In this document: in pieces, positions 26,685 to 34,356 of the stretch
Layout: every line of letters begins with the position of its first letter
How positions within the stretch are numbered: the stretch's first letter is position 1
From: Amycolatopsis tolypomycina
GTDB lineage: Bacteria > Actinomycetota > Actinomycetes > Mycobacteriales > Pseudonocardiaceae
Direction of reading: 5' to 3'
Assembly (NCBI RefSeq): GCF_900105945.1
Contig: NZ_FNSO01000004.1
Coordinates: forward strand, 558,001 to 622,000
DNA: 64,000 nucleotides
The notes under the pieces: model-generated
Database searches by the model: none
What the model saw: the letters and a program-made list of their open reading frames with translations, nothing else
Told to the model about the DNA's origin: nothing
Made by a program: the position numbers and the translations under genes

Positions 26685-27244
26685 AGCGAGCGCCGGGCGT
26701 CGTTGAGGACCTCGGCCGCGCGGGCCTGCTGGCTCTCGGAACCCGCGCGCATGATCTGCACGACGGCGGCGGCGAGGTTCTTGCCCGCCTTCGCCAGCCC
26801 GACCTCGACCGGGTCGACGTCCTGGGCGATCTGCTCCCACGGCGGCGTGCTGTCCTGCTGTTCCGCGGCGGCGCGGCCGGCGTCGGTCAGCTCGAACAGC
26901 TTCTTGCCGTGCTCGTCCTTGCTGATGACCAGGCCTTCGTCGGCCAGCAGCTGCAGGGTCGGGTAGACCGAGCCGGGGCTGGGCCGCCAGAAGCCGCCGG
27001 AGCGCTCGCCGATTTCGCGGATGATCTCGTAGCCGTGCCGGGGCTGCTCGGCGAGCAGCGCCAGGATCGCGGCGCGGACGTCACCGCGGCGGCTGCGCCG
27101 TCCGCCGTGACCCCGCCGGTGCGGGCCGTGGCCGCGACCGCGTCCACCGGGGCCGAAGCCCGGGGGGAACTCGCCGAAACCACCGAAGGGCCCGAAAGGT
27201 GCGCGCCCACGCTCGTGGGCGAAGGGGTGTCGTTGCCTACGCAT
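26624..27244 (-). CDS. PadR-family transcriptional regulator
   Basis: The 206-residue protein begins with an unusual Gly/Arg/His/Pro/Phe-rich leader (~50 residues, GGRGRGHGPHRRGHGG). The PadR winged helix follows (DVRAAILALLAEQPRHGYEIIREIGERSGGFWRPSPGSVYPTLQLL), then a helical C-terminal dimerisation region. Such Gly/His-rich PadR leaders recur in actinobacteria. GAAAGGA precedes the ATG. A CGATATATCG palindrome upstream at 27281-27290 is the likely operator and overlaps its -10 region, implying autorepression. Confidence 0.9.
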   Translation of the reverse strand: MRRQRHPFAHERGRAPFGPFGGFGEFPPGFGPGGRGRGHGPHRRGHGGRRSRRGDVRAAILALLAEQPRHGYEIIREIGERSGGFWRPSPGSVYPTLQLLADEGLVISKDEHGKKLFELTDAGRAAAEQQDSTPPWEQIAQDVDPVEVGLAKAGKNLAAAVVQIMRAGSESQQARAAEVLNDARRSLYGILGEDEDESASGEAAAE

Positions 27245-27280
27245 GTCGTGTTCCTTTCTCGAACTGTTGCGACACGTTCA

Positions 27281-27290
27281 CGATATATCG
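27281..27290. promoter_or_regulatory. Palindrome CGATATATCG, likely PadR operator
   Basis: A perfect 10-bp palindrome lies in the 105-bp gap between divergent padR and lrp, 37 bp upstream of padR. It is AT-rich in a very GC-rich context and embeds TATATC, a plausible -10 for padR on the minus strand. Confidence 0.55.
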
Positions 27291-27349
27291 GAAACGGTCG
27301 GGTTGGCAACCGGTCTTCGGTGACGCCGGTCACCTGGGAAGATCGGCGG

Positions 27350-27835
27350 GTGCCGGAAACCATCGACGAGATCGACGCGCGCCTGCTGGCAGCGCTGGGC
27401 GAGGACCCCCGGGCGACGGCGGTCGCGCTGGCCGAGCGGCTGGGCCTGTCCCGCAACACGGTGCAGGCCCGGCTCGCGCGGCTCGAGCAGCGCGGTGTCC
27501 TCCGGTCGTTCGAACGCCGCATCGACCCGGCGCGGCTGGGCTACCCGCTGCGGGCGTTCGTCAACGCCCAGGTCGACCAGCGGCGTCTCGCCGAGATCGG
27601 CACGGCCCTCGCCGGGATCCCCGAGGTCACCGAGGTGTGCGGGCTGACCGGGGCGAGCGACCTGATGGTGCAGGTGGTCGCCGTCGACGCCGACGACCTG
27701 TACCGGATCGCCGGGCACATCCTGGCTTCGCCCGGCGTGGAGCGGACGAACATCTCGCTCGTCATGCGCGAGCTCGTCCCGTACCGGCTGACGCCCCTGC
27801 TGGACCGGGTGCATTCTGCGCAGCCGGACGCCTGA
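27350..27835 (+). CDS. Lrp/AsnC-family transcriptional regulator
   Basis: The 161-residue regulator has an N-terminal helix-turn-helix (IDEIDARLLAALGEDPRATAVALAERLGLSRNTVQARLARLEQRGVL) and a C-terminal RAM ligand-binding domain (VDQRRLAEIGTALAGIPEVTEVCGLTGASDLMVQVVA). It is followed 107 bp later, in the same direction, by an AceE-like dehydrogenase. The gap holds TGCGCA motifs, so it probably controls that gene in response to an amino acid or 2-oxo acid. The start GTG 27350 is from homology. Confidence 0.9.
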   Translation: MPETIDEIDARLLAALGEDPRATAVALAERLGLSRNTVQARLARLEQRGVLRSFERRIDPARLGYPLRAFVNAQVDQRRLAEIGTALAGIPEVTEVCGLTGASDLMVQVVAVDADDLYRIAGHILASPGVERTNISLVMRELVPYRLTPLLDRVHSAQPDA

Positions 27836-27850
27836 GCTCTGCGGCTCCAC

Positions 27851-27865
27851 TGCGCATTCTGCGCA
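27851..27865. promoter_or_regulatory. TGCGCA-N3-TGCGCA repeat, candidate Lrp-type operator
   Basis: Two TGCGCA palindromes separated by TTC lie in the lrp-dehydrogenase gap. Related strings occur just before (CTGCGCAG at 27816-27823, inside the lrp 3' end) and after (TGTGCGATGCGC, 27884-27895). Clusters of phased half-sites are typical of Lrp-family operators. Confidence 0.45.
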
Positions 27866-27942
27866 CTTTCCACGGCATCGGTTGTGCGATGCGCCCACCG
27901 GTGCTGTTCTGGTGTGCGCTTCCTGCACGAAAGGTGTCGACG

Positions 27943-30237
27943 ATGACCCATGCCCCCGTGACCGCCCCGGCGCTCACCGCGATCGAGCAGCGGGCCCTCT
28001 GGCTCGCCACCGCGATCGTGCACCAGGCCAACCGGGTCCGGCCCAACCCGTCCGGGCTGAAGGTCGGCGGGCACCAGGCGTCGTGCGCGTCGCTGGTCTC
28101 GATCATGACGTCGCTGTGGTTCCGGCACCTGCGTCCCGAGGACCGGGTCTCGGTGAAGCCGCACGCGTCGCCGGTGCTCCACGCGATCAACTACCTGCTC
28201 GGCGAGCTGGACGAGGCGTACCTGCCGACGCTGCGCGAGTTCGGCGGCCTGCAGAGCTACCCGAGCCGCGCCAAGGACCCGGACCCGGTGGACTACTCGA
28301 CCGGCTCGGTCGGCATCGGCGCGACCGCCCCGATCTGGGGCGCGCTGGCCCGCCGCTACCTGACGACCCGCGGCTCGGACGCGGGCACCGGCCGCCAGTA
28401 CTCGCTGGTCGGCGACGCCGAGCTCGACGAGGGCGCGATCTGGGAGGCCATCCTCGACCCGGCCGTCGCCGAACTGGGCGAGATCGTCTGGATCGTCGAC
28501 CTCAACCGCCAGTCCCTCGACCGGGTCGTCCCGAACATCGCGGCCGGGCGGCTGCAGGGCATGTTCGACGCCGCCGGCTGGCAGGTCCTGACGCTGAAGT
28601 ACGGGCGGCTGCTGGAAGAGCTGTTCACCCGGCCCGGCGGCGCCGAGCTGCGGGCCCGCATCGACGCCATGCCGAACCCCGAGTACCAGCGGCTGCTGCG
28701 CTGCGACGCCGGCCAGCTGCGCGACCGGCTGCCCGCGGGCAACGCGGCGCTCGCCGAGCTGGTGGCGTCGCTGGACGACGAGACGCTGCTGGCCGCGATC
28801 CGGAACCTCGGCGGCCACGACCTCGGCTCGCTCGACGAGGTCTTCGCGTCCATTTCGGACGATCGGCCGACGGTGATCTTCTGCTACACGGTCAAGGGCC
28901 GCGGCCTGCCGACGCAGGGGCACCCGCAGAACCACTCGTCGCTGCTGACCGTGGCGCAGATGGAAGAGCTGGCTGCTTCGCTGGGTACGGACCTCGCTTC
29001 GCCGTGGGAGGGCTTCGCGCCCGGGTCGCCCGAAGCCGCGTTGTGCGCTGAAGTCGCTTCGCGCCTTCGCCGTCCGGATGTTCCTTCGGCGCCTTCGCTG
29101 AAACTGCCCGTCGACATCGGCCGTACGCCGTCCGGGACCGCGACGACGCAGGCGGCGCTGGGCCGCGTCCTGCTCGACCTGACGCGCGAAGCGCCCGAAG
29201 CGGCGAAGCGCGTGGTGACGGTCAGCCCCGACGTCAGCTCGACGACCAACCTCGGCGGCTGGGTCAACAAGGTCGGCGTCTGGTCGGCGACCGAGCGCCG
29301 CGACTGGTTCGAGGACGACCCCGAGACGATCATGCACTGGCGGGAGAAGCCGACCGGCCAGCACGTCGAGCTGGGCATCGCCGAGACGAACCTGGTCGGC
29401 CTGCTGGGCGAGCTGGGGGCGACGTGGAGCCGCTGGGGCGAGCCGCTGCTGCCGATCGGCGTCATGTACGACCCGTTCGTCGAGCGCGCCCTGGAGCCGT
29501 GGTCGTTCGGCATCTACGCGGGCGGGCAGTCGATCCTGATCGGCACGCCGTCCGGCGTCACGCTCGCGCCGGAGGGCGGTGCGCACCAGTCGATCACGAC
29601 GCCGTCGATCGGCATCGAGCAGCCGGGCTGCGTCAGCTATGAACCGGCGTTCGCGATCGACACCGAATGGACGCTGCTGGCCGCGCTGGGCCGGCTCGGC
29701 AAGCCGGGTGGGACGTCGTCGTACTTCCGGCTCTCGACGCGTCCGGTCGACCAGACCCTCGCCGCGGTGCCGACGGACCCGGCGGCGCGCGAACGCCGTC
29801 GCCGCCAGGTCGTCGCGGGCGCATACCTGCTGCGGCGCGCTGCTTCACCTGCCGTCACCCTGGCGGCGATGGGCGCGCTGGTGCCGGACACCCTGGCGGC
29901 GGCCGAGCGGCTGGCCCAGGTCGGCGTGGAGGCCGACGTCGTGTGCGTGACCAGCCCTGGCCTGCTGTTCGAGGCGGTCCAGGCCCGGTCCGGCCGGGGC
30001 GGCGCCGAATCGTGGATCCTCGACCAGGTGTTCCCGGCTTCGCGAGCGAAACCGCTGGTCACGGTCCTCGACGGCCACCCGCACACGCTGGCGTTCCTCG
30101 CCGGGATCAACCGGGTCCCGTCGGTCGCGCTCGGCGTCACCGGCTTCGGGCAGTCGGGGTCGCTGGAGGACGTCTACCGCCACCACGGCATCGACACGGA
30201 CGCGATCATCCGCGCCGCGCTCGACGCCGTCAGCTGA
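27943..30237 (+). CDS. AceE-like homodimeric 2-oxoacid dehydrogenase E1 component
   Basis: The 764-residue thiamine-diphosphate enzyme follows the homodimeric pyruvate dehydrogenase E1 plan. The N-terminal ThDP domain has the GDAELDEGAIWEAILD motif and NRQSLDRVV; then come the central domain with VELGIAETNLVGLLGELG and the C-terminal transketolase-like domain. It is shorter than E. coli AceE (~887) and no E2 or E3 gene is nearby. With a linked Lrp regulator, it resembles Pseudomonas MdeB, a 2-oxobutyrate-acting E1 paralogue linked to methionine breakdown (from memory). A housekeeping AceE probably lies elsewhere. AAAGG precedes ATG 27943. Confidence 0.83.
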   Translation: MTHAPVTAPALTAIEQRALWLATAIVHQANRVRPNPSGLKVGGHQASCASLVSIMTSLWFRHLRPEDRVSVKPHASPVLHAINYLLGELDEAYLPTLREFGGLQSYPSRAKDPDPVDYSTGSVGIGATAPIWGALARRYLTTRGSDAGTGRQYSLVGDAELDEGAIWEAILDPAVAELGEIVWIVDLNRQSLDRVVPNIAAGRLQGMFDAAGWQVLTLKYGRLLEELFTRPGGAELRARIDAMPNPEYQRLLRCDAGQLRDRLPAGNAALAELVASLDDETLLAAIRNLGGHDLGSLDEVFASISDDRPTVIFCYTVKGRGLPTQGHPQNHSSLLTVAQMEELAASLGTDLASPWEGFAPGSPEAALCAEVASRLRRPDVPSAPSLKLPVDIGRTPSGTATTQAALGRVLLDLTREAPEAAKRVVTVSPDVSSTTNLGGWVNKVGVWSATERRDWFEDDPETIMHWREKPTGQHVELGIAETNLVGLLGELGATWSRWGEPLLPIGVMYDPFVERALEPWSFGIYAGGQSILIGTPSGVTLAPEGGAHQSITTPSIGIEQPGCVSYEPAFAIDTEWTLLAALGRLGKPGGTSSYFRLSTRPVDQTLAAVPTDPAARERRRRQVVAGAYLLRRAASPAVTLAAMGALVPDTLAAAERLAQVGVEADVVCVTSPGLLFEAVQARSGRGGAESWILDQVFPASRAKPLVTVLDGHPHTLAFLAGINRVPSVALGVTGFGQSGSLEDVYRHHGIDTDAIIRAALDAVS

Positions 30238-30799
30238 AGGTCGCGCCGGCGAGCAGGGTGTCCAGCTTGGCGTCCCAGCCGGGGAACGAGCCGTACTGGA
30301 CGATCAGGATCCGGCTCGTCGGCAGCCACCACATCCGGACCTGGTTGTTCTGCGCCGAGTTCTCGCAGGTGACCTGCCATCGAGCGTACTCGGCCTTCTT
30401 CGGCCCGATCGGCGCGAAGCCGGCGTCGAGGAGCTTGCTGCCGGTGGCCTCCGCGGCATTCCCCGGTGGCGAGGCGGGCGTGATGCAGGTCGGGGTGTCC
30501 GTGCCGGTGTACCAGCCGAAGGGGCGTTTCGTGCTCGGCGGGTTGATCGGCGCGGCGGGGTCCGCCGTCCGCAGGTCGAGGATGCGCGCTTCGCAGACAA
30601 CGGTGCCTTCGGCGATGCAGCCGTCCAGCAGGCCGTCCGGGCTGTGCGCGGTGTAGGTGGCGCCCGGCGGGAGCGGCAGGTGCAGCGGCCCGACGTTCGC
30701 CTGCGGCCCGCTCGGCGCGGGCGGGTTCTCGGGCTGGGTGCCGCAGGCGGCGACGCCCAGGGCGACCGCGACCACCAGGACAAGGTGCCGGAAGGACAC
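30230..30799 (-). CDS. Putative lipoprotein of unknown function
   Basis: The 189-residue product starts MSFRHLVLVVAVALGVAAC, a type II signal peptide with lipobox LGVAAC, then a proline-rich linker (GTQPENPPAPSGPQ). The mature part has four or five further Cys (GCIAEGTVVCEA; TCITPA; VTCENSAQ) suggesting disulfides outside the membrane. I recognise no domain. I chose GTG 30799 because AAAGGGG precedes it and the signal peptide starts there. Its stop overlaps the dehydrogenase end by 8 bp on the opposite strand. Confidence 0.7.
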   Translation of the reverse strand: MSFRHLVLVVAVALGVAACGTQPENPPAPSGPQANVGPLHLPLPPGATYTAHSPDGLLDGCIAEGTVVCEARILDLRTADPAAPINPPSTKRPFGWYTGTDTPTCITPASPPGNAAEATGSKLLDAGFAPIGPKKAEYARWQVTCENSAQNNQVRMWWLPTSRILIVQYGSFPGWDAKLDTLLAGATFS

Positions 30800-30951
30800 G
30801 CGCTCACCCCTTTCGCCGGACGCGCTGTGCACGATGGATCATCCCGGTGGGTGAGGCGGCCCCGGTGACCGGGGCCCGCCCGTGACCTGGGGTACACCTC
30901 GCGGGGGCACCGGGGGCGGCCCGGGTGGGCACGTGGGACACTGGGCCGGTT

Positions 30952-32058
30952 ATGACTGCCCTTCCCCTCGTCTTCGACGCGCCCAAGCGCGGCCTGCCGC
31001 CGCGCCACCTCGCCGACCTTTCGGTGTCCGAGCGCGCGGCCGCCGTCGCCGAGCTGGGGGAGAAGCCGTTCCGCGCGAAGCAGCTGTCGAACCACTACTT
31101 CTCCCGCCTGACGGTCGACCCGGCGGAGATGACGGACATCCCGGCGGCGTCCCGCTCACGGCTCGTCGAGTCGTTGATGCCGACCCTGCTGACCGAGGTC
31201 CGCGCGCTGGCGGCCGACGACGGCGCGACGCGCAAGACGCTGTGGCGCGCGCACGACGGCACGCTCCTGGAGAGCGTCCTGATGCGCTACCCGGACCGCG
31301 CGACGCTGTGCATCTCGAGCCAGGCCGGCTGCGGCATGGCGTGCCCGTTCTGCGCGACCGGCCAGGGCGGCCTCGACCGCAACCTGTCGACGGCGGAGAT
31401 CGTGGACCAGGTCCGTTCGGCGGCGGCGGTCATGCGCGACGGCGCCATGCCGGGCGGCCCGGGCCGGCTGTCGAACATCGTGTTCATGGGCATGGGCGAG
31501 CCCCTGGCCAACTACAAGCGCGTGGTGGCGGCGGTCCGGCGGATCACCGACCCGGCGCCGGGTGGGCTGGGGATCGGGCAGCGGTCGGTGACGGTGTCGA
31601 CGGTGGGGTTGGCGCCGGCGATCCGGAAGCTGGCCGACGAGAAGATGCAGGTGCGGCTGGCGGTGTCGCTGCACACGCCGGACGACGAGCTGCGGGACAC
31701 GCTGGTGCCGGTGAACAACCGGTGGTCGGTGGACGAGGTTCTGTCGGCGGCGCGGTACTACGCGGACACGTCGGGGCGGCGGGTGTCGATCGAGTACGCG
31801 CTGATCCGCGACATCAACGACCAGCCGTGGCGGGCGGAGCTGCTCGCGAAGCGGCTGCGGCAGCACCTGGGCCAGCTCGTGCACGTGAACGTGATTCCGT
31901 TGAATCCGACGCCGGGTTCGAAGTGGGATGCGTCGCCGAAGCCGGTGGAGCGGGAGTTCGTTCGCCTGGTCAATGCCGGCGGCGTCGCCTGCACGGTCCG
32001 GGACACGCGGGGTCAGGACATTGCTGCGGCGTGTGGTCAGCTGGCGGCTGAAGGCTGA
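30952..32058 (+). CDS. rlmN: 23S rRNA (adenine2503-C2)/tRNA methyltransferase RlmN
   Basis: RlmN is a radical-SAM enzyme methylating A2503 of 23S rRNA and A37 of some tRNAs. The 368-residue protein has the CxxxCxxC cluster in [35 protein letters not shown]-like [12 protein letters not shown], and the C-terminal [10 protein letters not shown] cysteine used in catalysis. It is complete. Its last 47 codons recur at 41183-41326 as a diverged fragment, marking an accessory insertion immediately downstream. The start ATG 30952 is from homology. Confidence 0.95.
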   Translation: MTALPLVFDAPKRGLPPRHLADLSVSERAAAVAELGEKPFRAKQLSNHYFSRLTVDPAEMTDIPAASRSRLVESLMPTLLTEVRALAADDGATRKTLWRAHDGTLLESVLMRYPDRATLCISSQAGCGMACPFCATGQGGLDRNLSTAEIVDQVRSAAAVMRDGAMPGGPGRLSNIVFMGMGEPLANYKRVVAAVRRITDPAPGGLGIGQRSVTVSTVGLAPAIRKLADEKMQVRLAVSLHTPDDELRDTLVPVNNRWSVDEVLSAARYYADTSGRRVSIEYALIRDINDQPWRAELLAKRLRQHLGQLVHVNVIPLNPTPGSKWDASPKPVEREFVRLVNAGGVACTVRDTRGQDIAAACGQLAAEG

Positions 32059-32361
32059 GTTCGTGTTCGTTTCGATGATGGAGTGTTTGTCGTGATGTAT
32101 GCCCCCAGCCTGTTGGATCCGGCTGCGGAGGAGCTTCGGCTCGCGGATTTCACCGGTGCGACGGACGTCGCTCGCGAGGCGCGGACTCTGCTGGGTGAGC
32201 GGTTCAGCTCGGTGACGTTCATGTACGTGCTGATGCGGGCGTTCGAGGTGGAGTACGCGGCGGCGTGTGACGCGGCGAGGTGGCATGAGTTCCATGGTGG
32301 GCCGCGGGCGCTGTCGGACGCCGACCTGGAGAAGCTGCTGGCCCCCTGGCTCACCCGCTGA
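31912..32361 (+). repeat. Left ~450-bp direct repeat (rlmN 3' end plus small gene)
   Basis: It matches 41180-41624 over its full length at roughly 80% by eye, starting at a shared CCGGG and ending at the stop of the small gene. The 3' end of rlmN here is part of the intact gene. The repeat bounds 8.8 kb of accessory DNA. Confidence 0.85.
32092..32361 (+). CDS. Small conserved protein of unknown function, copy A
   Basis: The 89-residue protein reads MYAPSLLDPAAEELRLADF near its start and ends RALSDADLEKLLAPWLTR. It is ~86% identical to the gene at 41355 (12 differences over 88 residues by eye). The centre (RTLLGERFSSVTFMYVLMRAFEVEY) is nearly invariant, and the surface-like N-terminus varies. 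I see no membrane segment or known domain; it looks like a small helical protein. GGAG lies 8 nt before GTG 32092; ATG 32095 is the alternative. It follows rlmN by 33 bp, likely in one transcript. Confidence 0.7.
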   Translation: MMYAPSLLDPAAEELRLADFTGATDVAREARTLLGERFSSVTFMYVLMRAFEVEYAAACDAARWHEFHGGPRALSDADLEKLLAPWLTR

Positions 32362-32368
32362 TCTCGGC

Positions 32369-34024
32369 TCAGTTGAGCCGGTAGAGGCGTCCAGCCTGGA
32401 CGGCAAGCACGGTGAGTGGTCCGTTGGTGGGTCCGGCCGTTGCCTGCCACGCCGTCGCGCCGGGTGCGGCTGTCGTGGTTTGCCCGGCGGTGAGGGGTAG
32501 GCCGGTGATGCCGCCGCCGATGACCGTACCGGTGTAGTCGGTGATGAGGATGCAGTCCGGCCGGGTGCCGTTGATGGCGGCCCAGCCCATGGTGACGGCG
32601 CCGGCGTTGGTGGCGGGAGCGTCGAGTGCTCCGGCTGCGTTGGCCGACGTCGGTTGGGCGGTTGCCAGGTCGAGGTGGCTGCCGAGTTCGGGGCCGTGGC
32701 AGCCGAGGGTGAAGTCGCCGGTGAACGGATAGGCCTGCAACGCGCGGGCGGCGGGGCCGGCGGTCCGCTGGATGTGCAGGGCGTCGAGCGCGGCGGGCGC
32801 GTCGACACGCAGGGCGATCGCTGACAAGGCGAGTGGCGCGTAGCTGCGGCGGACTTGGTCGGCTTTCCCGCCGCCGATGGCGTGGGTGACCAGGGACAGC
32901 GCGACGACCGCCACGACGAGGTATCGCTTCGGCCACTGTGGACGGTGCAAACTGGTCAGGACGATTGCTGCGCTGGTCGCCAGCGCGGCGACCAGGACGT
33001 ATCGGCTGATCAGCCCGACGTTGCCCCCGGGGACGTTCGTCGTCGTCCGGCCGAGGGCGAGCATGAAGGCCAAGGCGACGGCGTAGCAGGCCAAACCCGC
33101 CCACCCCGCATCGGTCACCGCGGGCCGGTCGAGGACGGTGTGGCGCAGCAGCAGCGCGAGCAGGGCGATGGTGAGGCCGCCGGCGATTACCGCGAGGACG
33201 GCGATGTCCGTCGACCACAGTCCGCCGACCGCGGCGGCGACGACGGATAGCCGTCCGTCCGGGTCGAAGGCGTCCGTCGCTCCGGACTGGGTTCCGGCAG
33301 GTTTGGTGAGCCACCAGGCGATGAGGATGACCAGCCCGGCCACTGCGGGGAGCAATACGCGGAGCCGGGATTCCCTGCGCAGCCAGGCAATTCCAGCGAT
33401 CACGAACCAGATCGGCAACGCCGCACCGAAACTCAGGCAGCCCAGCGCAGCGGCCGTGTACGCGCCGACCCGGCGACCGTGGTGCGCGCAGGCGATCGCG
33501 ATCGTGCAGAACATGATCGCGGGAACCCAGCTGATGCCGTTCGTGCTCTGCAGCCACAGTTCGGTGGCGTGGGAGCTGAACAGCAGCCAGCACATCGCCG
33601 CGGTCAGCGCCGTCCGCGTCGTCGGGTTCAGGTGCCGCGGCAGCATCGTGCTCAACGCGAACACCGAGACGGCGAGCAGGGCGATCGTCAGGACGGTCAG
33701 GACGCGGTTGTCCCCGCCGAACCACGCGGCGTCGGCGTAGAACAGCAGCGAGGGCACGACGAACGGCTGGTCGAGGTGATAGGTGAAGACCTGGCCGAGC
33801 AGGAGGTGGCCGTTGTCGTCGGTGATTTTGGCGAAGACGTGCCAGTAGTCGAGCAGCACGTGCATCTTCGGCGCGCGCACCGCGGCCAGCAGCGCCAGCG
33901 CGGCGGGGACGACGGCGAAGCCCCAGAGTGCGACTAGGCCGAGCCGAGGCGCGCTGTCGCGGCGGACATTCGCGGTCGTGCGCGGGATCGGTGCGGTGAT
34001 GTCCGGTGCGTCGAGCGCGGGCAT
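32369..34024 (-). CDS. Polytopic membrane protein, GT-C glycosyltransferase-like
   Basis: The 551-residue protein has about ten hydrophobic helices (LGLVALWGFAVVPAALALLAAV, VLTVLTIALLAVSVFAL, LAVIAGGLTIALLALLLRH, YVLVAALATSAAIVLTSL) and a C-terminal ~150-residue soluble domain. The N-terminal loop after helix 1 (LLDYWHVFAKITDDNGH) has acidic residues in the place where GT-C enzymes keep catalytic Asp/Glu. That suggests transfer of a sugar from a lipid carrier, but it is inference; no family signature is certain. It lies inside the repeat-bounded block, divergent from the RHS gene. GGCAGGAGAACC precedes its ATG. Confidence 0.6.
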   Translation of the reverse strand: MPALDAPDITAPIPRTTANVRRDSAPRLGLVALWGFAVVPAALALLAAVRAPKMHVLLDYWHVFAKITDDNGHLLLGQVFTYHLDQPFVVPSLLFYADAAWFGGDNRVLTVLTIALLAVSVFALSTMLPRHLNPTTRTALTAAMCWLLFSSHATELWLQSTNGISWVPAIMFCTIAIACAHHGRRVGAYTAAALGCLSFGAALPIWFVIAGIAWLRRESRLRVLLPAVAGLVILIAWWLTKPAGTQSGATDAFDPDGRLSVVAAAVGGLWSTDIAVLAVIAGGLTIALLALLLRHTVLDRPAVTDAGWAGLACYAVALAFMLALGRTTTNVPGGNVGLISRYVLVAALATSAAIVLTSLHRPQWPKRYLVVAVVALSLVTHAIGGGKADQVRRSYAPLALSAIALRVDAPAALDALHIQRTAGPAARALQAYPFTGDFTLGCHGPELGSHLDLATAQPTSANAAGALDAPATNAGAVTMGWAAINGTRPDCILITDYTGTVIGGGITGLPLTAGQTTTAAPGATAWQATAGPTNGPLTVLAVQAGRLYRLN

Positions 34025-34356
34025 GGTTCTCCTGCCGAGGGCGATATGTGGTCCGGCGACGGCGGGACCGGCAGCCGATCGTAGCCGGTGGGCCGGTCTC
34101 TGCAGACGGGTGGTGACCAGGGCTTTTACTTGATAGGTGATCGCCTGGCAACTGTGTGCTTCCTCTCAACTGGCCGTGTAACGACCGTGTGAGGTTCCAT
34201 CGATGCAGAGTGCGGGCGAGGGACGAGATTTCCCGACCCCGGGCAGGCCGGGCATGACGTGCGCGGTGTGCTCGCACCATCCCGCGGCGGCAGTTGCGCT
34301 CCGCGGGCCATTGGGGCGGTCGTGGCGATGCCGGGCCGCCGGGGGAGGAACTGGTC
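34025..34356. other. 332-bp divergent intergenic region between membrane protein and RHS gene
   Basis: It probably holds two divergent promoters. I see a TTGATA (34130-34135) without a clear -10 on the plus strand and a weak CATATC on the minus strand just before the membrane protein's leader. No ORF with consistent coding bias, no inverted-repeat element and no RNA gene were recognised. The base composition is less G/C-rich than nearby coding DNA. Confidence 0.4.
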
